NCBI RefSeq assembly: GCF_947500695.1 | Contig: NZ_CANMSS010000005.1 | Coordinates: 248,001 to 312,000, forward strand | DNA from: an uncultured Pseudoteredinibacter sp. | GTDB taxonomy: Bacteria > Pseudomonadota > Gammaproteobacteria > Pseudomonadales > Cellvibrionaceae | Direction of reading: 5' to 3' | Length of the DNA stretch: 64,000 bases | In this document: piece by piece, positions 9,374-18,980 of the stretch | How positions within the stretch are numbered: position 1 is the first letter of the stretch | How the letters are laid out: every line of letters starts with the position of its first letter | Position numbers and translations under genes: made by a program | The notes under the pieces: generated by a model | Databases searched by the model: none | The model's input: the letters and a program-made list of their open reading frames with translations, nothing else | Told to the model about the DNA's origin: nothing

Positions 9374-9751
9374 AGTACAGCATTGCTTTGATCGATATAG
9401 AGATGCTTAGGATACTTTGCCCCAAAGCATTTGGCTATGGCCTGCACTATGAGACCTTGCATAGCGGGCATTCCGATAATTTTGAGTTGATCATTTTTAA
9501 GGCTGATTGTTCACGGCTTGTTATCTTTTATCAATAAGCACTTAAGTGCTAAATGCAAGCTTTGGCAGGCCTAGTTAATGCCGCTAAATGTGTTACTCTA
9601 CGGGCCGCAGTTTTGATGAATGAAATGGCGGGCCGGCTTTGTGATCGTGCCCCCTTAAAAATAGAAAAACAAAAAGTTAATCGATCACCACAAACGCCCA
9701 TGGCGCATACAGTTAATTATAAGTGGTGACCCGTAGTTTATTGGAGTTACT
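9374..9751. other. 378-bp divergent intergenic region
   Basis: Lies between ppx (minus) and the GGDEF-EAL gene (plus), so it should hold two divergent promoters. Visible structure: a perfect 12-nt palindrome GCACTTAAGTGC near 9538-9549, and a split inverted repeat TCACCAC (near 9685) with GTGGTGA (near 9723). No gene, tRNA or known riboswitch was recognised. Confidence 0.4.
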
Positions 9752-11986
9752 TTGGCTGAGCCATTGCACAAGCGATCTACAGCAGTTTTTTCGCTTACCC
9801 TAGGCAGTGTTATTTTATGCCTGGCTTTGCTGTTGACTCTATTAAGCAATAACGCATTTAACTCCCACCGTGATAACCATCAGCTAAGTAGTGCCGCAGC
9901 CTTGGCACAGCAGACCCAGCTCAATGAAATTGAGAGTCTACGACAATTAATTAAGATCAGTTCTGCGCTACTAGATTCAAGTAGCGAGCGTTTTAAAAAC
10001 AATATTCTCTCGCAAGCTACAGATACTTCTCGTCTGAATGAGCTGCTGATCCAATTGCAGGACGGTAGGGCTGTGAGTAAAGCATTTCTTGTCACAAATG
10101 ACTACACGGTGGTACTGCCAAAAATCCTTGCTGGACGGCCGCTGCATGAGCAATTAGATGGTGCGTTTGTGAATGGTTTTTCGGGGCCACTTAGCGAATC
10201 AGTTCTGACTGATGGCGATCAGGGCTTATTGTTTCAAGCTCTAAAGCAATCTAGCACTGAGCCCCAAGCTATCGCTTTGTTGCTGTCAATGAATCAACTT
10301 GAGCAGCATTCCGCAGAGTTAATTGTGTTGCCAGAACTGGGCATGGATTGGTGGGTGTTCTTATTGATGTTTGCTTTATGTTTGGCCGCAGTAGCGTACT
10401 TTTCTTGGGTTCTATCCCGTAGCGAAAACGCTTCCTTGGCGACGCTTAATCGCTATGCCAATACCTTGGCTGAAGGTGATTATTACTCGACCCTCAAGCT
10501 CAATAGCAAAGATCCTCTGCGGGGCATGGCCGCGTCATTGCAAAGCATTGGTGAGCAACTGCATGAGCAACAGCGCCGCTTAATTCGTTTGAGTTATCGA
10601 GATAGCTTAACGGGCTTGGCAAATCGACATCAGTTTTTTAAGTGGTTAGCAGAGCAGCTTGATCGCAATAAACAAAGTGGGCATCCGTTTGCTCTGTTAT
10701 TCATCGACCTGGACCAATTTAAGCGTGTTAATGATTCTTTAGGGCATGAGGTTGGTGATGAAATTTTACTCGAGGTAGCGGGGCGTCTTCGGCAAGTTAT
10801 TACGGGTTTTTATCATGACTGTGGCGAAGATGAGCTGGCGTATTTGGCGCGTTTTAGTGGTGATGAGTTCGGTATCATCCTACCGCAAATCGATGGCGGT
10901 CATGATGCGATTGTTTTAGCCCAGCGAATTCAGGCGGTAATGTTAGAACCGTTCCACAACGGTGATCATGTTTTGCATCTGGGTGCGAGTACTGGCATTT
11001 GTCTTTGCCCTGAAGATGGTAAAACACCTGCCCTGCTGTTAAAAAATGCTGAAATGGCGATGTACCAAGCGAAGTCTTCGGGACCCAACAACTTTCAGTT
11101 TTTTGCTGAGTTTATGAGCATCTCTGCCATCAAGCGCTTGAATGTCGAAGTAGAGCTTCAGCGAGCTATTGAAAACCAAGAACTACGTTTGTTTTATCAG
11201 CCCAAGTTCGATGTCCAGCGCCGCCAAATGGTGGGCAGTGAAGCCTTACTAAGATGGCAGCATCCACAACGTGGACTTATCGGGCCTGACTACTTTTTAG
11301 AAGTTGCCGAGCAAACCACCTTGATTGCTCAAATTGGCCGCTGGGTAACCCATGAGGTTTGCCGTCAGCTTGATGAGTGGCAGGGGAGTGATTTGGGTCA
11401 TCTGCCAGTTGCCCTTAATATTTCAGCGGCCGAGTTTCAGCTGCGCGATGTTGTCGCTGATCTCCGCGATAGCATAAATCGCTATCAGCTAGACCCTAAA
11501 CTGTTACAGATGGAAGTCACAGAAACGACCATTGCTAGCCAAGAAGAGAAGGTAGGGTGTGATCTGGCCGCAATTCGCCGACTGGGAGTGAAGGTCTGGA
11601 TCGATGATTTTGGCACTGGCTACTCTTCTCTGGGCTACTTACGTCGTTTCTCTGTTGATGGGGTTAAAATCGATCGGAGCTTTGTTCAAGAGGTTGCTGA
11701 AAACCCCGCAGATGCGGCGCTATGCAGTGCGATAGTCGCCATGGCCAGCCAGCTTCATCTCGACGTGGTCGCCGAGGGGGTAGAGGCTCGTGAGCAGTTT
11801 AATTTGTTGCTGGAATCTGGTTGCTCCCAGGCCCAAGGCTATTTTTATGCTCGGCCAATGTCCCCAGATGTATTACAGAAACAAGCTGGGCAGCTTATCC
11901 AGCTTAGCGCTAGTCAGGGTTCTCTTGTTAGTGACTCATCTCAGTTTAAACCAAGCCAAAATAAGGCCTCAGACTACTGTATCTGA
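9752..11986 (+). CDS. GGDEF-EAL protein, probable c-di-GMP phosphodiesterase
   Basis: A 744-aa membrane sensor: N-terminal helix (about 13-33), periplasmic segment, second helix (about 200-220), HAMP-like linker, GGDEF domain (about 280-450) and EAL domain (about 470-725). The GGDEF site reads FSGDEF, a one-residue departure that some active cyclases tolerate. The EAL domain keeps SEALLRW, the DDFGTGYSS loop and VKIDRSFV, so hydrolysis of c-di-GMP is likely. Translation starts at TTG (9752) behind GGAG, 6 nt away; no in-frame ATG occurs before the first helix. With the neighbouring diguanylate cyclase it makes this a c-di-GMP-rich stretch. Confidence 0.9.
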   Translation: MAEPLHKRSTAVFSLTLGSVILCLALLLTLLSNNAFNSHRDNHQLSSAAALAQQTQLNEIESLRQLIKISSALLDSSSERFKNNILSQATDTSRLNELLIQLQDGRAVSKAFLVTNDYTVVLPKILAGRPLHEQLDGAFVNGFSGPLSESVLTDGDQGLLFQALKQSSTEPQAIALLLSMNQLEQHSAELIVLPELGMDWWVFLLMFALCLAAVAYFSWVLSRSENASLATLNRYANTLAEGDYYSTLKLNSKDPLRGMAASLQSIGEQLHEQQRRLIRLSYRDSLTGLANRHQFFKWLAEQLDRNKQSGHPFALLFIDLDQFKRVNDSLGHEVGDEILLEVAGRLRQVITGFYHDCGEDELAYLARFSGDEFGIILPQIDGGHDAIVLAQRIQAVMLEPFHNGDHVLHLGASTGICLCPEDGKTPALLLKNAEMAMYQAKSSGPNNFQFFAEFMSISAIKRLNVEVELQRAIENQELRLFYQPKFDVQRRQMVGSEALLRWQHPQRGLIGPDYFLEVAEQTTLIAQIGRWVTHEVCRQLDEWQGSDLGHLPVALNISAAEFQLRDVVADLRDSINRYQLDPKLLQMEVTETTIASQEEKVGCDLAAIRRLGVKVWIDDFGTGYSSLGYLRRFSVDGVKIDRSFVQEVAENPADAALCSAIVAMASQLHLDVVAEGVEAREQFNLLLESGCSQAQGYFYARPMSPDVLQKQAGQLIQLSASQGSLVSDSSQFKPSQNKASDYCI

Positions 11987-12096
11987 GCCCCTTCCTTTTT
12001 CGACTCATACAAAAACTAGCCGCTTATGCCACTAGGCTTTGCCCGGAGCCCATTTTTTGGGACAATAGGCCTCAACTAGCCTGATATATCCTCACA

Positions 12097-14415
12097 ATGA
12101 CTGTACCTATTTCCAGCAATACTCCTGGTCCTATTGCCGCACCAGATCTCTTTTCTTATCCCAAGTACTGGGCCGAGTGCTACGGCACGGCGCCTTATTT
12201 GCCTATGTCCCGCGAAGAGATGGACCAACTGGGCTGGGACAGCTGCGATATTATCATTGTGACTGGTGATGCCTATGTCGATCACCCAAGCTTTGGGATG
12301 GCCGTTATTGGCCGCTTCTTAGAAGCTCAGGGCTTTCGCGTAGGGATCATTTCTCAGCCTGATTGGACCTCGGCCGAGCCTTTTAAAGCCTTAGGTAAGC
12401 CCAATCTGTTTTTTGGTATTACTGGCGGCAATATGGACTCTATGATCAACCGTTATACGGCTGATTTGAAGGTTCGCAATGATGATGCTTATACCGCCGA
12501 TGCGGAGCCTGATAAGCGCCCAGATCGAGCGGTGATTGTATATAGCCAGCGCTGCAAAGAAGCCTATAACGATGTGCCTTTGGTACTTGGTGGTATCGAA
12601 GCCAGTTTACGTCGTATCGCGCAGTATGATTACTGGAGTGATGAAGTTCGCCGTTCGGTTATCTTTGATGCCGCGGGCGATATTCTATTGTACGGAAACG
12701 CCGAGCGAGCATTGGCCGAGGTGGCACACCGCCTAGCTGCGGGTGAGCCCGTCGCGGAGCTGGATGATGTGCGTGGCACGGTGGTTATGCGTAAACAGCT
12801 GCCACAGGGCTGGCTAGAAATTGATTCCACTCGAATTGATTGGCCAAAGAATATTGAAAGCTTGGCCGAAGCTTACGGCAAAAGCCCGTACGATTATGAA
12901 GAGCCGAGTGGCTGTGCTGTCGATAAACAGCCAGCTCCAGAACAGAAAGCTGAAGCGGCCGCTGAGCCTATTCGTATTATCCCTATGCCCTTACAGGCCG
13001 AAGCTCGAGAAAGCGATAAGCCTTCCTATATCCGTTTACCTTCTTTTGAAAAAGTAAAATCGGATTCAGCGCTATACGCCCATGCTTCAAGAGTACTTCA
13101 CCAAGAAGCTAACCCACACAATGCAAGGGTACTGGTGCAGCGTCACGGCAAGCAAGAGTTATGGGTAAACCCGCCGCCGATTCCATTAAGTACAGAAGAA
13201 ATGGATGCGGTATTTGGCTTGTTCTTTCAGCGCAGGCCGCATCCAGTTTATGGCGATGCCAATATCCCAGCCTACGAGATGATTAAAACCTCGGTAAATA
13301 TTATGCGTGGCTGCTTTGGCGGCTGTAGCTTCTGTTCTATTACCGAGCATGAAGGCCGAGTTATTCAAAGCCGATCGCAAGAATCTGTAGTGCGTGAGCT
13401 CGAAGATATTCGCGATAAGGTGCCAGGCTTTACCGGACAAATCTCTGATTTGGGTGGCCCAACCGCCAATATGTATCACTTAAACTGTAAAAGTGATGAG
13501 ATTCAAGCCAGCTGCCGCCGCTTATCTTGTGTATTCCCCGGCATTTGTAAAAACTTAAAAACCTCCCATAAGCAGACCACCGAGCTTTATCGCAAGGCGC
13601 GGGCAATACCAGGTATTAAAAAAGTCGCGATTGCCTCGGGGTTGCGTTATGACTTGGCGGTTGAAGATCCTGAATACGTGAAAGAGCTGGTGACTCATCA
13701 TGTTGGGGGCTACTTAAAAATTGCGCCAGAACACACCGAAGACGGGCCGCTCAATCAAATGATGAAGCCTGGTATCGGTACCTATGATGCCTTTAAGAAA
13801 ATGTTCGATAAATATTCGAAAGAGGCAGGCAAAAAGCAGTATTTAATCCCTTACTTCATTGCTGCACACCCAGGCTGCGAAGATGAAGATATGTTGAACT
13901 TGTCGCTTTGGTTAAAGCGTAACAAGTTCCGTGTCGATCAGGTGCAAACCTTCTACCCATCGCCAATGGCTTTGGCGACAGCGATGTATTATGCCGAGCG
14001 CGATCCGCTGAAAAAGCTCAGCTACAAAGGACGCAAGCTTTACGTACCCAAAGATTACAAGCAGCGTCGATTGCAAAAGGCTTTGTTGCGTTATCACGAT
14101 TCTAAAAACTGGGATTTACTGCGCGAGGCGGCCCGAGAAATGGGGCGCGAAGATGTTATTGGTGATGGGCCAGAGCACTTGATTCCCTCACGTAATCAGC
14201 CAGTGCGTGGTCGCGGTGGGCAGCGAGCAGGGCAAGGCCGCGGACAATATCAAAAAGCTCGTGGTGGTCAGTGGGATAAACGTTCTGCAGGGCCAGGTAA
14301 GAGTGGCGGACAGAAACGTTCAGATTCTGGTGAGCGCCCTGCGGCTAAGAAACCATCGGGCTCTACGAATTCAACTAGAAAGCCGAACAAGTCTAGGCCA
14401 AATAAGAAGCGTTAG
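12097..14415 (+). CDS. ygiQ: YgiQ family radical SAM protein
   Basis: A 772-aa radical SAM protein of the conserved YgiQ family, whose reaction is not established. It has an N-terminal Rossmann-like cobalamin-type segment ([18 protein letters not shown]), the cluster-binding CxxxCxxC in GCFGGCSFC (near residue 405-412), and the family block [10 protein letters not shown]. The last 60-70 residues form a basic Arg/Gly/Lys-rich low-complexity tail ([15 protein letters not shown] and similar) that suggests nucleic-acid binding. No clear SD precedes the ATG. It stands alone. Confidence 0.92.
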   Translation: MTVPISSNTPGPIAAPDLFSYPKYWAECYGTAPYLPMSREEMDQLGWDSCDIIIVTGDAYVDHPSFGMAVIGRFLEAQGFRVGIISQPDWTSAEPFKALGKPNLFFGITGGNMDSMINRYTADLKVRNDDAYTADAEPDKRPDRAVIVYSQRCKEAYNDVPLVLGGIEASLRRIAQYDYWSDEVRRSVIFDAAGDILLYGNAERALAEVAHRLAAGEPVAELDDVRGTVVMRKQLPQGWLEIDSTRIDWPKNIESLAEAYGKSPYDYEEPSGCAVDKQPAPEQKAEAAAEPIRIIPMPLQAEARESDKPSYIRLPSFEKVKSDSALYAHASRVLHQEANPHNARVLVQRHGKQELWVNPPPIPLSTEEMDAVFGLFFQRRPHPVYGDANIPAYEMIKTSVNIMRGCFGGCSFCSITEHEGRVIQSRSQESVVRELEDIRDKVPGFTGQISDLGGPTANMYHLNCKSDEIQASCRRLSCVFPGICKNLKTSHKQTTELYRKARAIPGIKKVAIASGLRYDLAVEDPEYVKELVTHHVGGYLKIAPEHTEDGPLNQMMKPGIGTYDAFKKMFDKYSKEAGKKQYLIPYFIAAHPGCEDEDMLNLSLWLKRNKFRVDQVQTFYPSPMALATAMYYAERDPLKKLSYKGRKLYVPKDYKQRRLQKALLRYHDSKNWDLLREAAREMGREDVIGDGPEHLIPSRNQPVRGRGGQRAGQGRGQYQKARGGQWDKRSAGPGKSGGQKRSDSGERPAAKKPSGSTNSTRKPNKSRPNKKR

Positions 14416-14452
14416 AGCTTTCATCAAACTGACATACTAATGCTTATTATAG

Positions 14453-14485
14453 GGTAGGTATTTTCCTAACGGGCTTTGCCTACCC
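14453..14485. promoter_or_regulatory. Inverted repeat immediately before the MFS gene start
   Basis: GGGTAGG near 14453 pairs with CCTACCC ending directly at the ATG of the MFS gene. The hairpin may be the terminator of ygiQ without a U-tract, or it may limit ribosome access to the MFS start, which has no visible SD. Confidence 0.35.
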
Positions 14486-15715
14486 ATGATAAGTCTTCCA
14501 GCTGCGGTCTTTTCGATTTCACTGCGCAAAGATATCGTAATCTTGCTTCTTGCTACGCTGCTATTGCTCGCGGGAAACGGCTTGTTAGAAACGAGTGTTA
14601 GCTATCGCACCTCGCTCTTGAGTCAATCTTCACTGTTAACAGGCATTATTATGGCCTGTTATTACAGCGGCTTTTTAGTGGGCAGTTGGTATGGTCCTTC
14701 CTTACTCAAAAAATTTAGCCATCAGGCTTACTTAGGCGTTGCGGCTTTCTTCTTCACTCTGGCAATCAGCCTGTTAGGGTCCGTACATTTGGCGACTGCA
14801 GTGGCCTTACTACAGTTTTTTTGTGGGCTATGTATCGCCAGCATCTATGTTACTGTCGAAAGCTATATCAACTCACGCAGCTGCAGTAATAGTCGGGGGC
14901 GGTATTTCTCTTACTATATGGCGGTTTGGTATATTGGCGTAGGCTGCGGACAGTTACCTTTGCTGTTTAATAGCGGTTTTTACAGCCACTTCTTTTACGT
15001 TGCTGCTTGTTTGGCTGTGCTGGCTTTTGTTCCTTGGTTTTTTTGGAAGCCAGTACAGGCCTATAGATCTAAATCTCAAAAATTATTTGAATCTTCTGCC
15101 GAGATAAATTTCGTCGGTTTGCTTAGTTTGGACCCAAAACCCTATTTCGTTTCGCTTATTTCGGGACTTATGATTGGGGTATTGTTTGGCATGGGGCCGG
15201 CATTTGGGGAGCAATTCTTTTCGAACAGTTATACCACGTCCAAAATGATTTTGGCCTTTGTCATCGGCGCCTTATTAATGCAGTTGGCTCTCACCTTGGC
15301 CGCACGTTACTGGGAGTCTAGTCGCTTACTGTTGATGCTATCTTGTGTTGGTGTGCTCGCTGTTATTAGCTGTGTTTGGGTGACGAGAACGGCAACCGGG
15401 ACGAATAATTTTATAAACTTGCTGCTACCTTCGCTGATGCTGGGGGCTTCATGTCTACCCGTGTATTCCTTGGCAGTGGCTTTGGCGCAGGATAAAGTGC
15501 AACACAGCTCGCCTATTACCGCTAGCGCTTTGATGCTGCTATGCAATGGCCTTGGTTCCATTATCGGCCCTATACTGGCGGGTTATTGCATGCAGCATTG
15601 GGGCCATCATAGCTTTTATGTTAGCCTGCTTTTGTGTCACTTGTTACTTATGCTGTGCTTTTTAGGCGTAGCCACTCGCAAAAAACTCAGTAGCCTATCG
15701 ATAGGTTCGGCCTAG
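14486..15715 (+). CDS. MFS transporter (YcaD-like)
   Basis: A 409-aa inner-membrane protein with twelve predicted helices, resembling the YcaD/CynX-like branch of the major facilitator superfamily (YYSGFLVGSWYGP in the first helix pair, FVTVESYINSRS-like loop seen as VTVESYINSR). The substrate cannot be read from sequence. It ends 10 bp before the BetI-like repressor gene, and the two are very likely co-transcribed, which points to a ligand sensed by that repressor. The ATG lies right after a hairpin and lacks a strong SD; a somewhat later start is possible. Confidence 0.85.
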   Translation: MISLPAAVFSISLRKDIVILLLATLLLLAGNGLLETSVSYRTSLLSQSSLLTGIIMACYYSGFLVGSWYGPSLLKKFSHQAYLGVAAFFFTLAISLLGSVHLATAVALLQFFCGLCIASIYVTVESYINSRSCSNSRGRYFSYYMAVWYIGVGCGQLPLLFNSGFYSHFFYVAACLAVLAFVPWFFWKPVQAYRSKSQKLFESSAEINFVGLLSLDPKPYFVSLISGLMIGVLFGMGPAFGEQFFSNSYTTSKMILAFVIGALLMQLALTLAARYWESSRLLLMLSCVGVLAVISCVWVTRTATGTNNFINLLLPSLMLGASCLPVYSLAVALAQDKVQHSSPITASALMLLCNGLGSIIGPILAGYCMQHWGHHSFYVSLLLCHLLLMLCFLGVATRKKLSSLSIGSA

Positions 15716-15725
15716 GATATAGATT

Positions 15726-16289
15726 GTGCCCAAAGTTGGAATGGAAAAACTACGTCGCCGGCAATTGATAGAGGCGACAATTAAAATTGTTGGTGAGCAT
15801 GGTTATGCTGACACCACCATCAGTAAAATTGCCAGCGAAGCTGGGCTTTCGGTAGGCATTATTTCCCATTACTTTGGTGGCAAAGATGAACTCCTTCAAG
15901 CCACCATGTGGCATCTGATGTGTGATCTGCAACAGCAAATGGTGGCTCGCCGTAGTCGTTGCGATCAAGCGCTGGACCGTATCAATGCAACCGTAGAAGT
16001 TATTTTCAGCGCTGAGCAAAGCGATGTTTATGTCGTAAATGCTTGGTTATCGTTCTGGGCTCAAGTGCCGTTCAGTGAAGCCTTGTTTCGCTTACAAAAA
16101 GTTTATGAACGCCGCTTATTGTCCAATCTTCGTTATGATTTATCGCAGCTATATGATCGTCGAACGAGCCTTGAGGTCGCCAGCACCTTGGCTGTACTAA
16201 TCGATGGCTACTGGCTGCGCTCGGTATTGGCCGCGGTAGATCCAAGCCCAGCAATCGCTAAAGATCTGCTAGCCAAGGCTTTGCCCTAG
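15726..16289 (+). CDS. BetI-like TetR family repressor
   Basis: A 187-aa TetR-family regulator. The N-terminus MPKVGMEKLRRRQLIEATI and the helix-turn-helix TTISKIASEAGLSVGIISHYF (split here as TTISKIASEAGL and SVGIISHYF) follow E. coli BetI closely, and so does the C-terminal ALIDGYWLRSVL. BetI represses choline uptake and glycine-betaine synthesis genes and responds to choline. No bet enzyme genes are present; instead it sits behind an MFS gene and about 250 bp before a TonB receptor with a TetR-type palindrome. Start is GTG at 15726. Confidence 0.85.
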   Translation: MPKVGMEKLRRRQLIEATIKIVGEHGYADTTISKIASEAGLSVGIISHYFGGKDELLQATMWHLMCDLQQQMVARRSRCDQALDRINATVEVIFSAEQSDVYVVNAWLSFWAQVPFSEALFRLQKVYERRLLSNLRYDLSQLYDRRTSLEVASTLAVLIDGYWLRSVLAAVDPSPAIAKDLLAKALP

Positions 16290-16452
16290 CCAAAGTGAAA
16301 ACCATCTTTTAAGAGCATCGAGGCTATGTTTCCAGCTTTTTTAGTTGTAAGTAGACTCAAAACTAGCCCTATCGCTCACTTTCTCTGGGCGCGATAAAAG
16401 CTTCATCTTTTTGTCATCCAATTGTCATCCCCCAGGTTTAAATTTTCCTCAG

Positions 16453-16482
16453 ATTTTTATTGAATAGGTGTTCAATAAAAAT
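16453..16482. promoter_or_regulatory. Putative BetI/TetR operator upstream of the TonB receptor
   Basis: A perfect inverted repeat with 12-nt arms, ATTTTTATTGAA and TTCAATAAAAAT, around a 6-nt spacer. The core TTGAA-N6-TTCAA resembles the TTGAAC/GTTCAA core I associate with BetI sites. It lies 60 bp before the receptor ATG and 165 bp after the BetI-like gene. Its use as an operator is inference. Confidence 0.55.
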
Positions 16483-16541
16483 ATTTTTGGGGGGATGAAG
16501 CGCCCATTTCAATTAAAAGTGACAATATAGAGGATTCAGCA

Positions 16542-18923
16542 ATGCGTTTTACTACCACGGGCAAGCCGCGTTTGCCGATGTTTTTACATTGTGCCTTGGC
16601 CGCTGCTATTTCAGCAGCCGCAGGCAGCGCCGTAGCGAGTGACAGCATCGAAGAAGTTATCGTTTTAGAAAAGCAGGTTTACAGTAATAACCTGGTTTCA
16701 GAGGGAATGCAGCAGCAACAATCCAGCATTACTAGTGTTAACTCAGTAATTGATAATCTACCTGGGGTTACCGTAAACGAAGGTGATGTGTACGGCTTTG
16801 ACGATTGGTCAACAGCTATTACTATTCGTGGTTTCACCACCAACTTATCTGAGCAGCAAGTAGGTACTACCATCGATGGTATTCCTAACGGTGGTTCAAA
16901 CTACGGCGGTGGCGCAAAGGCTAACCGTTTTGTCGATCCTATGAATTTAAGCGGTGTTGAAGTATCTCAAGGTACGGCTGATATTGCATCACGCTCTCAC
17001 GAAGCCTTGGGTGGTACACTAAATTACCTTACCGATGCTCCTCTTGAAGAACAACGTATCCGTATTGAGGGCTCAGTAGGTGAGCAAGACGCTCGACGTG
17101 TAGCGGTGCGCTTCGATACCGGTTTAATGGGTGAAGATACCTATGCGTGGATTTCCTTTGCTAAGCAAGAGGCGACGGACTGGGTTACGGAAACGGCTGA
17201 AAATGAGCGTGAGCACGCTGCCGCCAAACTGGTTTCTAATGTTGCTAATACAGAGATCAGTGCATACATCTCTTATGATGAAATTCATGAAGATAACTAT
17301 CAGCGTATCTACTCTGAGGCGCAGTTCAATCAATTGCCTTATGAAGATGGTTTGACCGGCCCATGGTCAGGCGTACCATTTGAAGATCAGTTGTATCGCC
17401 GTGGTTGGTCAACGAATCGTGAGAACCTATTGGGCTATGTAAAATTCGATAGTGAAATCAGCGAAGATTTAAACATTGTAACGTCCTTGTACCATCATAA
17501 GAATGCCGGTCGTGGTGATTGGTTGCCGCCTTATTTGATCAATGCTACGGATGATCAAGGTGGTAATACTGAATTTCTTGGCGGTACGACGGCGGCACAG
17601 GCTGGCATAGACACCAGTGATCGTATTTACTTTGTAGATGCTGATGGTAATGCACTGAGCCCAGATCCAAACTGTACGCCGAGTTACACGGTTAATAACT
17701 GGTATGGCGTCCCTGCTGCCACAGCATCTGCACAATACGATCCTTCTTGCTATGCCGATGGTGCCATCCCTGTGATGTCATTCCGTAACACGCATTATAA
17801 AAAATCACGCAGTGGTCTGGCTGTGGACCTTACTTGGGACATGCAGCTTGCTGGAATGGATAACGAGATTCGTGCCGGTGTTTGGTACGAAGACCAAGAG
17901 CGCGATGAGTATCGTGACTGGCATAGTGTCGATACCCGTGTGGGCTTTGTTTATAACCCGCAGCCATACTTTGTGCAGTACAGCCGTACTTACCCACAAA
18001 CCACTACCAAGTGGTATTTACAAAATAGTTTAAGTACCGGTCCTGTTACCTTTACCCTAGGTGTGAAGCAATTTTTTGTTGAGGTTGAACGTGAAGATCA
18101 CTTCGACTCGAGCTTAAACGCGAAGATAGATTCTGATTCCGATGTATTGCTATCAGGTGGCTTAGTTTGGGAAACCGATATCGATGGTTTAGAAATATTC
18201 GCCGGTTACGCTGAAAACTTCCGAGCGCTGAACGACCTAGTATTAGAGCGCCCAGCAGCTGATATCGATGGCCTAGAACCAGAGACTTCAGAAAACATGG
18301 AGCTTGGTTTGCGTTACAGCTCTGGCGATATCACCGCATCAGCGGTTTACTTCCAAAACGATTTTGAAAACCGCATCATCTTTTTGGATAACAGCACTAC
18401 CGCTGGCCCTGACTTTGCCATTGGCACTAACGGCACTTTCTTTAATGCCGGTGGTATTGAAGCGAGTGGTCTTGAGTTATCAGTAGATTACGCGATGAAC
18501 GATCAGCTTAATCTGTTTGTAGCCTATACCTACAACGATGCCACTTATCTTGGGTCTGGCGATGCGGCTGTTGATGCTAGCAATGGTATTGATCCTGGCA
18601 ATGATGTAGCCGGTATTCCTGAAAGCCAATTTGCGGCGAGCGTAGATTGGACTAGCGATATGTTTTATGCGGGTATCTCAGCTAAATACACCGGTGATCG
18701 CTTTGTGAATCAGAGCAATAGCTGGACGGCCGATGCCTATACAACAGCCGATCTTTATGTGGGTGCGCGCTTGGATAATGTTGCAGGCTTCGCCAAAGGC
18801 GCTAATGTGAAGCTGCTTGTTAACAACGCTTTCGACAAGCAATATCTTGGCACCATCGCTGAGAACGCTGCTTGGTTAGGCGGACCACGCACTATTTCTT
18901 TATCAGCTACTCTGGATTTTTAA
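16542..18923 (+). CDS. TonB-dependent outer-membrane receptor
   Basis: A 793-aa outer-membrane transporter driven by TonB. It has a signal peptide (about 1-33, cleavage near SAVA-SD), a plug domain (about 45-160: SSITSVNSVIDNLPGVTV, TITIRGF, EVSQGTADIASR) and a 22-strand-type barrel to the C-terminal aromatic residue (SLSATLDF ends in Phe). The substrate is not evident. It is followed by a strong terminator hairpin and then a PhoD-like phosphatase gene in the same direction, an arrangement often seen for receptors taking up phosphorylated compounds. The palindrome upstream suggests control by the BetI-like repressor. Confidence 0.9.
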   Translation: MRFTTTGKPRLPMFLHCALAAAISAAAGSAVASDSIEEVIVLEKQVYSNNLVSEGMQQQQSSITSVNSVIDNLPGVTVNEGDVYGFDDWSTAITIRGFTTNLSEQQVGTTIDGIPNGGSNYGGGAKANRFVDPMNLSGVEVSQGTADIASRSHEALGGTLNYLTDAPLEEQRIRIEGSVGEQDARRVAVRFDTGLMGEDTYAWISFAKQEATDWVTETAENEREHAAAKLVSNVANTEISAYISYDEIHEDNYQRIYSEAQFNQLPYEDGLTGPWSGVPFEDQLYRRGWSTNRENLLGYVKFDSEISEDLNIVTSLYHHKNAGRGDWLPPYLINATDDQGGNTEFLGGTTAAQAGIDTSDRIYFVDADGNALSPDPNCTPSYTVNNWYGVPAATASAQYDPSCYADGAIPVMSFRNTHYKKSRSGLAVDLTWDMQLAGMDNEIRAGVWYEDQERDEYRDWHSVDTRVGFVYNPQPYFVQYSRTYPQTTTKWYLQNSLSTGPVTFTLGVKQFFVEVEREDHFDSSLNAKIDSDSDVLLSGGLVWETDIDGLEIFAGYAENFRALNDLVLERPAADIDGLEPETSENMELGLRYSSGDITASAVYFQNDFENRIIFLDNSTTAGPDFAIGTNGTFFNAGGIEASGLELSVDYAMNDQLNLFVAYTYNDATYLGSGDAAVDASNGIDPGNDVAGIPESQFAASVDWTSDMFYAGISAKYTGDRFVNQSNSWTADAYTTADLYVGARLDNVAGFAKGANVKLLVNNAFDKQYLGTIAENAAWLGGPRTISLSATLDF

Positions 18924-18936
18924 GAGTCCCTTATAT

Positions 18937-18959
18937 GAGGCCTTCGGGCCTCTTTTTTT
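18937..18959 (+). terminator. Rho-independent terminator after the TonB receptor
   Basis: GAGGCC-TTCG-GGCCTC hairpin followed by seven T, directly after the receptor stop at 18923 and before the phosphatase gene. Confidence 0.9.
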
Positions 18960-18980
18960 ATTTGATTTAGGTTGTTTGTT

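Noticed and set aside
9752..11986. Active diguanylate cyclase role for the GGDEF-EAL protein
   Set aside because: The GGDEF site is SGDEF while the EAL site is complete, so I call phosphodiesterase as the main activity and leave cyclase activity open.
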